From the NCBI GenBank assembly GCA_902767145.1, contig CACXGG010000076.1, positions 1-6,770 on the forward strand: a stretch of DNA of 6,770 nucleotides. Reading direction: 5' to 3'. A model generated the notes under the pieces. That model ran no database searches and had not been told where the DNA came from. It saw only the letters and a program-made list of their open reading frames with translations. The stretch is from Oscillospiraceae bacterium (GTDB lineage Bacteria > Bacillota > Clostridia > Saccharofermentanales > Saccharofermentanaceae). Shown one piece after another: positions 1 through 6,572 of the stretch; position 1 is the stretch's first letter; every line of letters starts with the position of its first letter. The position numbers and the translations under genes were made by a program.

Positions 1-1671
1 TATGCGGAGGAGGCAGAGGAGGGAGATCTTAAGGACCGGGTAAGCTCCTTTGTGGACTGGTTCGACGATATAAGGGCAGGATTTATCATGACCGATATAT
101 CCGAGCTCCTGGACAGGCTCTACAGGGATACCGGAATCGTCTCCCTGGTGAAGGACCGGACAAAACTGGAGATCTTCAAGGACTGGATCTGCGCACAGTA
201 TATAAGGTGCGGCAGCGATATAGCAGAAGTTGCATCCAGCCTTGAGGACCTGAAGATCAACATCGGATCAAAGGCCGCCATCTCCTCCAAAGCTGAGGCG
301 GAGGGCAGGGTCCGCTGTATGACCATGCATGCAAGTAAAGGCCTTGATTTCAAGTGCCTGGTGGTAACGGAACTGTCCTTCTCATCAAACGGCGACAAAA
401 CGGGATGCGTCAGGTTCGAGCCCAAGAGAGGTCTGGTATTTAACGACTTTGACCATAGCAGCCTTAAGATAGACAAGTCCCTGGAGAGGATATTCTATGA
501 TGAGGATGAGAAGCTGGCGGATAATGCGGAATCCTTAAGGCTCCTCTATGTGGCCCTCACCAGGGGTAAGGAGCGCCTGTCAGTGGTCTGCGGAGCCACC
601 CTTAAGCCGGGTGCAGGCAAGATGAAAGACCTTTTCGAATGTATATCCAAGATGGAGAGGACTGCACTTCCCAGGCAGTTCTGGATCTCCACCGGAGGCG
701 GTATGGATACAGCTTTACTGGCTTCCCTTATGAGGCTTTCCGGGGGAAGTGACCTCTGGGCCACCATGTCCGGACTTTTCGGAACGGGAACAGAGACTCC
801 GGTGATCACCATACCCTTCGGCGGGTTTGATCTGGAGTACATAGAACTGGTGCGCCTTACAGAGGCAGAAGCCAGGGCGCTTAAGCAGATCCCTGTGGAA
901 GATCTTTTCGGGGATGCTGAAGCGGAAGAGAAGAAGACGGAAGGAAAGATGGTGGAGGTCTATAGCACAGGAACGGACGATGACGGCATGCCTGTATTCG
1001 CTCCATATGCTTATGAGGAAGCTGCCAGACTGCCCTTCAAGGTATCCGTCTCCCAGATAAAGTACGGAAAAGTCGAAGAGACCCTTCCCATCAATCTGGA
1101 AGTCAACGGTCTTGAGTATTTCATGAAGCAGGCTGATGGTGAGATAGGAGATACTCCCTCTGAGATCGGTACCTTTGTCCACCGCCTGTTCAGGTTTATG
1201 GATATGGAGCTCCTGAGGCAGGATCCCGGATCGTTTGAAAGCCAGATAGACGGATTTATAGATGAAGGCATCATAAACGGAAGGGACAGGGATCTTGCCC
1301 TGGCTTATAAGGACGGAATAACGGGATTTGCATCATCTGATATTGGTGCAAGGCTCATAAAGGCTGACAGGGAAGGCCTGGCAGAATATGAAAAGCCTGT
1401 GGTCTTCTCGGTTCCTGACGATTCCGGGGAATATTCACTTGTACAGGGAATGATCGACCTTATCTTCTCCGAAGAGGACGGAGAGATCATCATCGACTAT
1501 AAGACAGATACTTTCCCGGAGTTTATGGCTAAGGAGGACATCGACAGGGAGGTCATAAGAAGACACTCTTCCCAGGTGGCCTTCTACGAGGGTGCCATCA
1601 TATCTTCCGGTAAAAAAGTGAAGGAGAAGCTTATCTATCTCGTAAAGGAGGGAAGGTTCGTCACTCTTTAA
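1..1671 (+). CDS. addA: ATP-dependent helicase/nuclease subunit A (AddA), C-terminal half, 5' truncated by window
   Basis: The frame is open from base 1 to the TAA at 1669-1671, giving 556 residues; AddA proteins are usually about 1,200 residues, so this is roughly the C-terminal half. AddAB resects double-strand DNA breaks and prepares 3' ends for RecA at Chi sites. Numbering from base 1, helicase motif V is at residues 104-118 (TMHASKG then LDF), motif VI at 177-191 (LLYVALTRGKER), and the RecB-family nuclease domain covers about 388-535. The nuclease shows GTFVH with H394, a QGMIDL segment with D486, the IIIDYKTD core with D499 and K501, and a Q525/Y529 pair. No Cys cluster frames the nuclease, which favours AddA over the Fe-S subunit AddB. 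Motif V has DFK where AddA usually has EFP, so a related UvrD-type helicase-nuclease is the alternative. AddB would be expected upstream, outside the window. Confidence 0.82.
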   Translation, partial: YAEEAEEGDLKDRVSSFVDWFDDIRAGFIMTDISELLDRLYRDTGIVSLVKDRTKLEIFKDWICAQYIRCGSDIAEVASSLEDLKINIGSKAAISSKAEAEGRVRCMTMHASKGLDFKCLVVTELSFSSNGDKTGCVRFEPKRGLVFNDFDHSSLKIDKSLERIFYDEDEKLADNAESLRLLYVALTRGKERLSVVCGATLKPGAGKMKDLFECISKMERTALPRQFWISTGGGMDTALLASLMRLSGGSDLWATMSGLFGTGTETPVITIPFGGFDLEYIELVRLTEAEARALKQIPVEDLFGDAEAEEKKTEGKMVEVYSTGTDDDGMPVFAPYAYEEAARLPFKVSVSQIKYGKVEETLPINLEVNGLEYFMKQADGEIGDTPSEIGTFVHRLFRFMDMELLRQDPGSFESQIDGFIDEGIINGRDRDLALAYKDGITGFASSDIGARLIKADREGLAEYEKPVVFSVPDDSGEYSLVQGMIDLIFSEEDGEIIIDYKTDTFPEFMAKEDIDREVIRRHSSQVAFYEGAIISSGKKVKEKLIYLVKEGRFVTL

Positions 1672-2137
1672 GTTTAGAGGACTTCTTGCGGAGCTTTTTA
1701 AAGAATGCCTTCATGAGTGCAGCACATTCCTCTTCAAGGATGCCGCCTTCAAATTCCACCTTGTGGTTATGGCCATGCTCCACGTTAAAGATGTCATTAC
1801 ATGACACCACGGCGCCGGACTTGGGCTCATATGCCCCGAAATAGACTTTCCTGATCCTGGACTGCACGATGGCTCCGGAACACATGGTGCAGGGCTCTAA
1901 AGTGACGTACATATCACAGTCGTTAAGTCTCCAGTCGCCTATCTTTTTGCAGGCCTTATCTATTGCCACCACTTCGGCGTGAAGGATGGGGTTATTCTTT
2001 GACAGCTTTTTATTGTGGGCTCTTACCAGGACCTTTCCGTCCTTTACGATGACGCAGCCAATGGGGCACTCGTCCTTTTCGAAGCCTTTCTCGGCCTCTT
2101 TCAGGGCCTTTCTCATGAACTTTTCTTTCTCTTCCAT
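1661..2137 (-). CDS. tadA: tRNA-specific adenosine deaminase TadA
   Basis: The protein has 158 residues, normal for TadA, which deaminates adenosine 34 of tRNA-Arg(ACG) to inosine. The zinc deaminase signature is complete: H53-A-E55, with E55 the proton shuttle, and P82-C83-x-x-C86 as the remaining zinc ligands. The family C-terminus is present as GILEEECAALM followed by a basic FFKKLRKK tail. The start at 2137 is chosen because MEEKEKFMRKAL matches the first helix of TadA proteins; longer in-frame starts (ATG at 2188, TTG at 2200) would add a non-family hydrophobic stretch. No Shine-Dalgarno sequence precedes the ATG. The residues before HAE are NPIL, where TadA usually has (D/N)PTA. The gene converges on addA and overlaps its last 11 bases. 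A guanine or other nucleoside deaminase is a less likely alternative. Confidence 0.9.
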   Translation of the reverse strand: MEEKEKFMRKALKEAEKGFEKDECPIGCVIVKDGKVLVRAHNKKLSKNNPILHAEVVAIDKACKKIGDWRLNDCDMYVTLEPCTMCSGAIVQSRIRKVYFGAYEPKSGAVVSCNDIFNVEHGHNHKVEFEGGILEEECAALMKAFFKKLRKKSSKLKE

Positions 2138-2144
2138 GGTTTGG

Positions 2145-2173
2145 ATTATATCAGCAAGGAGGAAAAATGCGAA
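2145..2173 (-). promoter_or_regulatory. Candidate extended -10 promoter for tadA, possibly leaderless
   Basis: Read on the minus strand, TTCGCA (2173-2168, 4 of 6 to the -35 consensus) is followed after 17 bp by TATAAT (2150-2145), with a TG one base upstream that makes an extended -10. The tadA ATG begins only 7 nt past the -10, so the predicted +1 falls at about 2138-2137, at or next to the start codon. An AT-rich stretch further upstream also contains TATAAT (2208-2203), but no -35 is evident for it, so an upstream start site cannot be excluded. Confidence 0.45.
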
Positions 2174-2215
2174 GTGAGGGAGACTCATTTTTTCGCGCAA
2201 ATATTATATATATTA

Positions 2216-2244
2216 TTGACAAAACGGGTCCTGGAGAGTAAAGT
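2216..2244 (+). promoter_or_regulatory. Candidate sigma-A promoter for the zinc-ribbon/sigma/rnf operon
   Basis: A perfect -35 TTGACA at 2216-2221 is followed by a 17-bp spacer and TAAAGT at 2239-2244 (4 of 6 to the -10). This predicts a start near 2251 and a leader of about 60 nt before the ATG at 2311. TGTAAT at 2244-2249 looks better as a hexamer but would need a 22-bp spacer. This is the only good promoter I see upstream of the rightward gene set. Confidence 0.55.
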
Positions 2245-2310
2245 GTAATGTGCTTTTTAATGCGAAATTGCGCTTTTAAGGCCGAAAAACTACCAAAAAG
2301 GCGGTAAGAA

Positions 2311-3057
2311 ATGGCTACAATACAAGGTATGTGCAGGAACTGCGGTTCGCTCATCATGTTCGACAGCAGGGATGATGAATGCGAGTGCGTTTTCTGTAAT
2401 TGCATATTCCCCTCAAGCGAGGCGGTAGAGATCTTCGAAAATCCCGAGGGAAGGACATTCCCCAACGAGAAGTTTGAACCCTCAAAGGAAAACAAACATC
2501 ACCACACAACAAGAGTCTTCTCTGATGAGCATCTGGAAAAGGCCATCAAGAGAGATGAGATCGAAAAGGCAAACAAGGGCGAGACAAAGAAGGAGAACGA
2601 GTTCGAGATATCTCCCAACGACGTTAAGGCACCTAAGAAGCTGGTACTGGGACTTATCGGAGCCACAGTGGCAGTGGTTGCCCTGGTCATCGTCATCGCA
2701 CTTCCCATGCATAATAAGAGGGTGAGCGCCACTGAGGATATCATGGCTCAGATCGATACTGTATTTGAGGGTATCGAAGTTGACTCCACTCTTGACGATT
2801 CAGGAAATCCCATCGGATATAACATCACCGGCCAGTCATGCCAGAACATCAGCGTCCTCACAGAGGATGAAGTCGATGAGGCTAAGGCTGAGGATATCTT
2901 CGAGAACTACTGCGGACTTCGCGCCGACGTTCTCGGTATAGACGGAAATGCTGAAAAGGGCGTAAGCATGAACATATACTGTGATGGCGGTATCTATTCC
3001 GTAAGCGGAGATGCCGGAGAAGTAAAAGTACAGTTTGAAGATGACAGCGCCTCATAA
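2311..3057 (+). CDS. Membrane-anchored zinc-ribbon protein of unknown function
   Basis: I do not recognise a named family. The 248 residues divide clearly. The N-terminal zinc ribbon has C8xxC11 and C26xxC29, with extra cysteines C24 and C31. A charged, probably disordered linker (about 45-110) includes H63-H65 and many Lys and Glu residues. One transmembrane helix spans about 111-131 and is preceded by APKK, which predicts the N-terminus inside. An acidic extracytoplasmic domain of about 115 residues follows (132-248) and contains C177, C201 and C224. There is no signal peptide. The start is supported by AAGGCGG at 2298-2304, 6 nt before the ATG. It lies 25 nt upstream of the sigma factor gene on the same strand and is probably cotranscribed with it. 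A single-pass protein that puts a metal-binding domain next to the cytoplasm and a domain outside could be a sensor or regulator, but the sequence alone does not show this. Confidence 0.85.
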   Translation: MATIQGMCRNCGSLIMFDSRDDECECVFCNCIFPSSEAVEIFENPEGRTFPNEKFEPSKENKHHHTTRVFSDEHLEKAIKRDEIEKANKGETKKENEFEISPNDVKAPKKLVLGLIGATVAVVALVIVIALPMHNKRVSATEDIMAQIDTVFEGIEVDSTLDDSGNPIGYNITGQSCQNISVLTEDEVDEAKAEDIFENYCGLRADVLGIDGNAEKGVSMNIYCDGGIYSVSGDAGEVKVQFEDDSAS

Positions 3058-3082
3058 GGAATAAGACAAAGGAAGGTATTAT

Positions 3083-4138
3083 ATGGCAGACATCACCAAT
3101 GCTATCAACCAGCTGAAAGCCATCGGACAGAAGAACAGCAATGTCGTCAGCGAGAGCGAGTTTGAGAACATTACAGATGAACTCGAGCTCAATCCCGAGG
3201 AGATGGAAAAAGTTACCAGCGAACTTGCCAAGTTAGGTATCAAGGTGGAAAGTACTGATGCCGAGGCAGATGCCCTTTCTGACATTACCTTAACTCCTTC
3301 TGAAGAGATCGCCGTAGATGACTCCGTAAGGATGTATCTTAAGGAGATCGGTAAGATCCCTCTGCTGTCTGCAGACGATGAGAAGGATCTGGCCCAGAGG
3401 ATGCAGGACGGCGATATGAGCGCCAAGGATCTTCTTGTTGAATCCAACCTGAGACTCGTTGTATCCATCGCAAAGAAGTACATGAACAGAGGCCTTTCTC
3501 TCCTCGATCTTATCCAGGAGGGTAATATCGGTCTCATCAAGGCAGTAGACAAGTTCGACTACTCAAAGGGATTCAAGTTCAGTACATATGCCACATGGTG
3601 GATCAGACAGGCTATCACAAGAGCCATCGCTGACCAGGCAAGGACCATCAGGATCCCCGTACATATGGTAGAGACCATCAATAAGCTTACAAGAGTACAG
3701 AGACAGCTCATCCAGGAGCTGGGCAGAGAGCCTTCCATCGATGAGCTTGCTGACAAGATGGGCATGCCTGCGGACAAGATCCGCGACATCCAGAGGATCT
3801 CCCAGGATCCCGTATCCATCGACAAGCCTGTCGGTGAGGAAGAGGACAGCCACCTTGTTGACTTCATCTCCAGTGATGAGTATGTATCACCTGATGAGGA
3901 GGTCTCCAGGGACCTTCTTAAGGAAGACCTTATCAAGGTGCTCGATCTTCTTACTGAGAGAGAGGCTAAGGTCATCAGGCTGAGATTCGGTCTCGACGAT
4001 GACAAGCAGAGGACTCTCGAGGAAGTCGGTAAGAGCCTTGGAGTTACAAGAGAGAGGATCCGTCAGATCGAAGCAAAAGCTATCAGGAAGCTGGGAAGAT
4101 CCAGCTATGCTAAACGCCTTGAAGGCTACGCAGACTGA
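3083..4138 (+). CDS. rpoD: Primary-type RNA polymerase sigma-70 factor (RpoD/SigA)
   Basis: The 351 residues match the length of Firmicutes SigA. It directs RNA polymerase to -10/-35 promoters. A region 1.1-like acidic helical segment is at about 1-60, region 1.2 at 79-110 ([16 protein letters not shown]), region 2 at about 112-195 with the -10 reading and melting residues W172, W173, Q176 and T179, region 3 at about 195-275 with the finger [11 protein letters not shown] (251-261), and region 4 at about 276-351 with the -35 helix [13 protein letters not shown] (321-333). Two departures stand out: HLVDF where HLGDF is usual, and [15 protein letters not shown] at the end where LRHPSRS-type tails are usual. 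AGGAAGG at 3070-3076 lies 6 nt before the ATG. Its stop overlaps the rnfC start (TGATG). The common neighbour dnaG is not visible, so it may be the housekeeping factor in a rearranged locus or a group 2 paralogue. Confidence 0.93.
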   Translation: MADITNAINQLKAIGQKNSNVVSESEFENITDELELNPEEMEKVTSELAKLGIKVESTDAEADALSDITLTPSEEIAVDDSVRMYLKEIGKIPLLSADDEKDLAQRMQDGDMSAKDLLVESNLRLVVSIAKKYMNRGLSLLDLIQEGNIGLIKAVDKFDYSKGFKFSTYATWWIRQAITRAIADQARTIRIPVHMVETINKLTRVQRQLIQELGREPSIDELADKMGMPADKIRDIQRISQDPVSIDKPVGEEEDSHLVDFISSDEYVSPDEEVSRDLLKEDLIKVLDLLTEREAKVIRLRFGLDDDKQRTLEEVGKSLGVTRERIRQIEAKAIRKLGRSSYAKRLEGYAD

Positions 4139-5628
4139 TGCCTTTCGGAGAGCGGATACATTCCTTTAATAACGGTATCGTAACAGACGACGCTTTGGAT
4201 TTTTCAAAGCGTTCGTCTTTTAATAAGGAGATTATGCTGGAGAGGATCTATCCCACCAGGGTCATAATCCCCATGAAGCAGCACTACGGTGATGAGGTAA
4301 TCCCCACGGTGGGAATAGGAGAGCATGTTCTCATAGGACAGTGCGTAGGTATGCCTGCCCCCGGAACCTTTGCCGTGCCGGTGCACAGCGGTATCTCCGG
4401 AGATGTCACGGACATAAAGGAGATAACCCTTCCCAATGGCACCACCTGTAAGGCTGTTTACATAAAGAGCGACAGGAAGAGGACATTCCATCCTTCCGTC
4501 AGTCCCAGAAATGATGTAAATATCAGCGCCTCTTCCGTAATGGGCATCATCAAGGATGCCGGTATCGTCGGAATGGGCGGTGAGGGTATCCCCACAATTG
4601 CCAAGATAAACAGGGCCAGGATGTTCAAGGTGAACGAGCTGCTGGTCAACTGCCTTCAGAGTGAGCCCTATGCAGATTCTGATTTCGTAAGGATCGATAA
4701 CTCCGCCGACTATATCGTCATGGGTGCCGTAGCCGTGGCAGGAGCCGTGGGCGTATCAAGGATAAGCTTCCTTATATCGGAAGATCGAAAAGAGGAGATA
4801 CTGGCCCTTCAGGCAGCCATGGAAAGGACAGCCGGAAGATATTCAGGCTATGCATTTAATTTCAAGTTCTTCAGGAACAGATTCCCCCAGGGATACTACC
4901 GTCTTGTGGCAAAAGCCCTTTACGGCGTTGAGATAAGCGAGACAGAGACACTGGAGGAGACATGTTCCGCAGTGCTTTTTAACTGTTCCACCCTCTATGC
5001 CTGCTGGGAGGCCATAAGCGACAATATGCCGTTGGTTGCAAGGGTCCTTACGGTTACAGGTGAGAAGGGTATCAGAAATAACGTCATAGCTCCCATAGGA
5101 ACGCCACTGTCAGAGCTCATGAACACGGTAAACGGCATGAGCGATACACAGAACCTGGTCATCTGGGGCAACTGCCTTACGGGACTCGAGGCGGAGGACC
5201 CGGACAATACCCCCGTTGTAAAGACAACTTCCGGCATCACCATCCTGCCGCGAAAAGATATCGCCACCATGGCATGTATCCACTGCGGTGACTGCAGCGA
5301 TGCCTGCCCCATGGATATGGAGCCCGGACTTATACACCACCTCCTGAAGAAAGGAAGCGTGGAGGAGGCAGATCTTGAGGGTGCCAGAAAGTGCATCTCC
5401 TGCGGTGCCTGCTCCTATATCTGTCCTTCGGGAATAGACCTTACAAAGACCATCGCATCCTATGCGGCCTCCAAGAGGACATATACCACCAGGACCCACT
5501 TCTCTGTGGACAAGATAAAGCTTGGTGCCGTATCACTTCTCGAGGCTTATGAGGAAGAGGAGAAGAGCGGAGAAAGCAAGAAGAGCGACGATATCGTCCT
5601 GCCTTTTGAGGGAGGAAAGATCGTATGA
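4138..5628 (+). CDS. rnfC: Rnf electron transport complex subunit C (RnfC), divergent
   Basis: RnfC is the peripheral NAD(H)-side subunit of the Rnf complex and carries Fe-S clusters. The 496 residues include an N-terminal segment with IHSF (7-10), which aligns with the IHTY/IHPP segment of RnfC proteins, and a lipoyl-like barrel domain at about 40-112 (VIIPMKQHYG, then PVHSGISGDV). A NuoF-like flavin/nucleotide domain follows, with GIVGMGGEGIPT (142-153) and RFPQG (248-252). Two 4Fe-4S ferredoxin motifs use C380, C383, C386, C390 and C419, C422, C425, C429. Signature motifs NGAECEPY and GGPMMG are altered to NCLQSEPY (171-178) and GNCLTG (344-349). The ATG at 4138 overlaps the sigma stop by 1 nt. 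It has only a weak, distant GAAGG (4121-4125), so reinitiation is likely. M33 (4234) has AAGGAG just 3 nt upstream, but starting there would lose the IH segment. A hairpin lies within codons 16-27. Confidence 0.9.
   Translation: MPFGERIHSFNNGIVTDDALDFSKRSSFNKEIMLERIYPTRVIIPMKQHYGDEVIPTVGIGEHVLIGQCVGMPAPGTFAVPVHSGISGDVTDIKEITLPNGTTCKAVYIKSDRKRTFHPSVSPRNDVNISASSVMGIIKDAGIVGMGGEGIPTIAKINRARMFKVNELLVNCLQSEPYADSDFVRIDNSADYIVMGAVAVAGAVGVSRISFLISEDRKEEILALQAAMERTAGRYSGYAFNFKFFRNRFPQGYYRLVAKALYGVEISETETLEETCSAVLFNCSTLYACWEAISDNMPLVARVLTVTGEKGIRNNVIAPIGTPLSELMNTVNGMSDTQNLVIWGNCLTGLEAEDPDNTPVVKTTSGITILPRKDIATMACIHCGDCSDACPMDMEPGLIHHLLKKGSVEEADLEGARKCISCGACSYICPSGIDLTKTIASYAASKRTYTTRTHFSVDKIKLGAVSLLEAYEEEEKSGESKKSDDIVLPFEGGKIV
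4185..4221 (+). terminator. Terminator-like hairpin inside the 5' end of rnfC
   Basis: Left arm AGACGACGCTTTG (4185-4197) pairs with right arm CAAAGCGTTCGTCT (4205-4218) through 13 base pairs with one bulged T at 4212/4213, around a 7-nt loop (GATTTTT). TTTT (4218-4221) and then AATAA follow. This is the shape of an intrinsic terminator with a short U tract, placed 47 nt after the sigma stop codon but within the rnfC reading frame. It could be a partial terminator or attenuator separating sigma and rnf expression, an mRNA processing or stability element, or a dyad-symmetric operator. Ribosomes translating rnfC from 4138 would melt it, which would suit a coupling-dependent attenuator. Confidence 0.45.
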
Positions 5629-6572
5629 GGACAGCGCCTTTTATCCACATCGACAATAATGTAGCGGTAATGGACCTGAAGATCATCGCTGCCCTTCTGC
5701 CCTGTGTCGTCTATGCCGTATTTTCCTACGGTATAAGAGCACTTGTCCTTACTGTATTCACCACGGCTTTGTGGATCCTTTGTGAGACAGCAGTCAAGAA
5801 GGTGACGGGAAGGGGAAGCCTTCGTGACCTGAGCCCTGCTGTCAACGGCATCGTACTTGCCATGCTGCTGCCCCCGGGAACCTCACTTTACATGGCGGCG
5901 GTGGCTGCCCTTTTCGGAAGTATAGTGGTAAAGGGGCTCTTCGGAGGCGAGGGAGCAGGATTTGTTAATCCCTCCGCTGCGGGAAGGCTTTTCGTTGAGA
6001 TATGTTTTCCTTCCAGGATGGCAGGCTTTTACCCTGTGGGAGTAAAGATGCTCTCCTATAAGAGCCTTATCGATCCCGGCATCCCTCTGGAGACGGCATC
6101 AGCTGAGTATTCTGATTTCAGGCCGGTGGAGCTCATCGCAGGCAACTATCCAACGTTTATAGGTACGGGATGTCTCATCATGGTCGTTACGGGACTTGTC
6201 TACCTCATCATAAAGGGATCCATAAGACTTGAGACCCCGGTGGCATTTATAGCCATAATCATCATCGGAAGACTTATAGTTGATGTAAGGACAGATGTCT
6301 ATAACACCTTCGTTTTCATCATGACGTCAGGTGTCGTCTTCACTGCTGTCTTCATCATGTCAGATATAACCACCACTTCGCGAAAAGGCCTTAAAGGTGT
6401 CCTTATGGGCATGATCGGAGGACTTATCGCCGTGGCTCTTTCCCTTCGCGGAAATCCTGCAGTTACCTTTTGTGTTCCCCCTCTGGCAGTGGGACTTATC
6501 TCCGGCTTTATGGACTTCACAGATTCCGCCGGAAGGAAGATGAGGGAGAAGGGAGGAGACGAAGATGCTTGA
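5625..6572 (+). CDS. rnfD: Rnf electron transport complex subunit D (RnfD), divergent
   Basis: RnfD is a polytopic membrane subunit of Rnf and normally carries a covalently bound FMN. The 315 residues, about the family length, contain roughly eight to ten hydrophobic helices. RnfD/NqrB landmarks are RDLSPAVNGIVLAMLLPP (67-84), the stretch from KGLFGGEG to NPSAAGRLF (103-123), FPSRM (128-132), and MSDITTTSRKG (245-255) where the MATDPVTSP-type motif is expected. The site expected to read SGATPL, with the FMN-bearing Thr, reads DPGIPL (150-155), so the Thr appears to be Ile153. The usual GE(T/S)S-type motif reads IGTGC (179-183). The ATG at 5625 overlaps the rnfC stop by 4 nt (ATGA), and GGAGG at 5611-5615 is 9 nt upstream. 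Its place between rnfC and an rnfG-like gene supports the identity despite the altered motifs. Confidence 0.88.
   Translation: MRTAPFIHIDNNVAVMDLKIIAALLPCVVYAVFSYGIRALVLTVFTTALWILCETAVKKVTGRGSLRDLSPAVNGIVLAMLLPPGTSLYMAAVAALFGSIVVKGLFGGEGAGFVNPSAAGRLFVEICFPSRMAGFYPVGVKMLSYKSLIDPGIPLETASAEYSDFRPVELIAGNYPTFIGTGCLIMVVTGLVYLIIKGSIRLETPVAFIAIIIIGRLIVDVRTDVYNTFVFIMTSGVVFTAVFIMSDITTTSRKGLKGVLMGMIGGLIAVALSLRGNPAVTFCVPPLAVGLISGFMDFTDSAGRKMREKGGDEDA

Noticed and set aside
715..1182. 155-codon minus-strand open frame inside addA
   Set aside because: It lies fully inside a well-supported coding region, resembles no known protein family, and has no ribosome binding site I can support.
2015..2248. Plus-strand open frame across tadA and the divergent intergenic region
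   Set aside because: It is antisense to tadA and runs through both candidate promoters, with no recognisable protein or ribosome binding site.
2195..2273. GCGCAA (2195-2200) and TTGCGC (2268-2273) as an inverted pair flanking the operon promoter
   Set aside because: The arms are only 6 bp and more than 60 bp apart, too short to claim an operator without comparative data.
3079..3552. 157-codon minus-strand open frame opposite the sigma gene
   Set aside because: Its Ser/Leu-rich translation is typical of the antisense frame of a conserved gene, and the sense strand encodes sigma-70 regions 1 and 2.
4195..4224. TTGGAT and TTTAAT as a promoter for rnfC
   Set aside because: The spacing is 18 bp, the match is poor, and the predicted start would fall at about 4231, far inside the supported rnfC coding region.
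4138..4233. Reading 4139-4233 as a non-coding gap, with rnfC starting at M33 (4234) behind AAGGAG
   Set aside because: The residues FGERIHSF match the position and pattern of the F-x-x-x-IH(T/P)(Y/P) segment of RnfC N-termini, and the AAGGAG is only 3 nt from that ATG. Kept as an alternative and not the main call.
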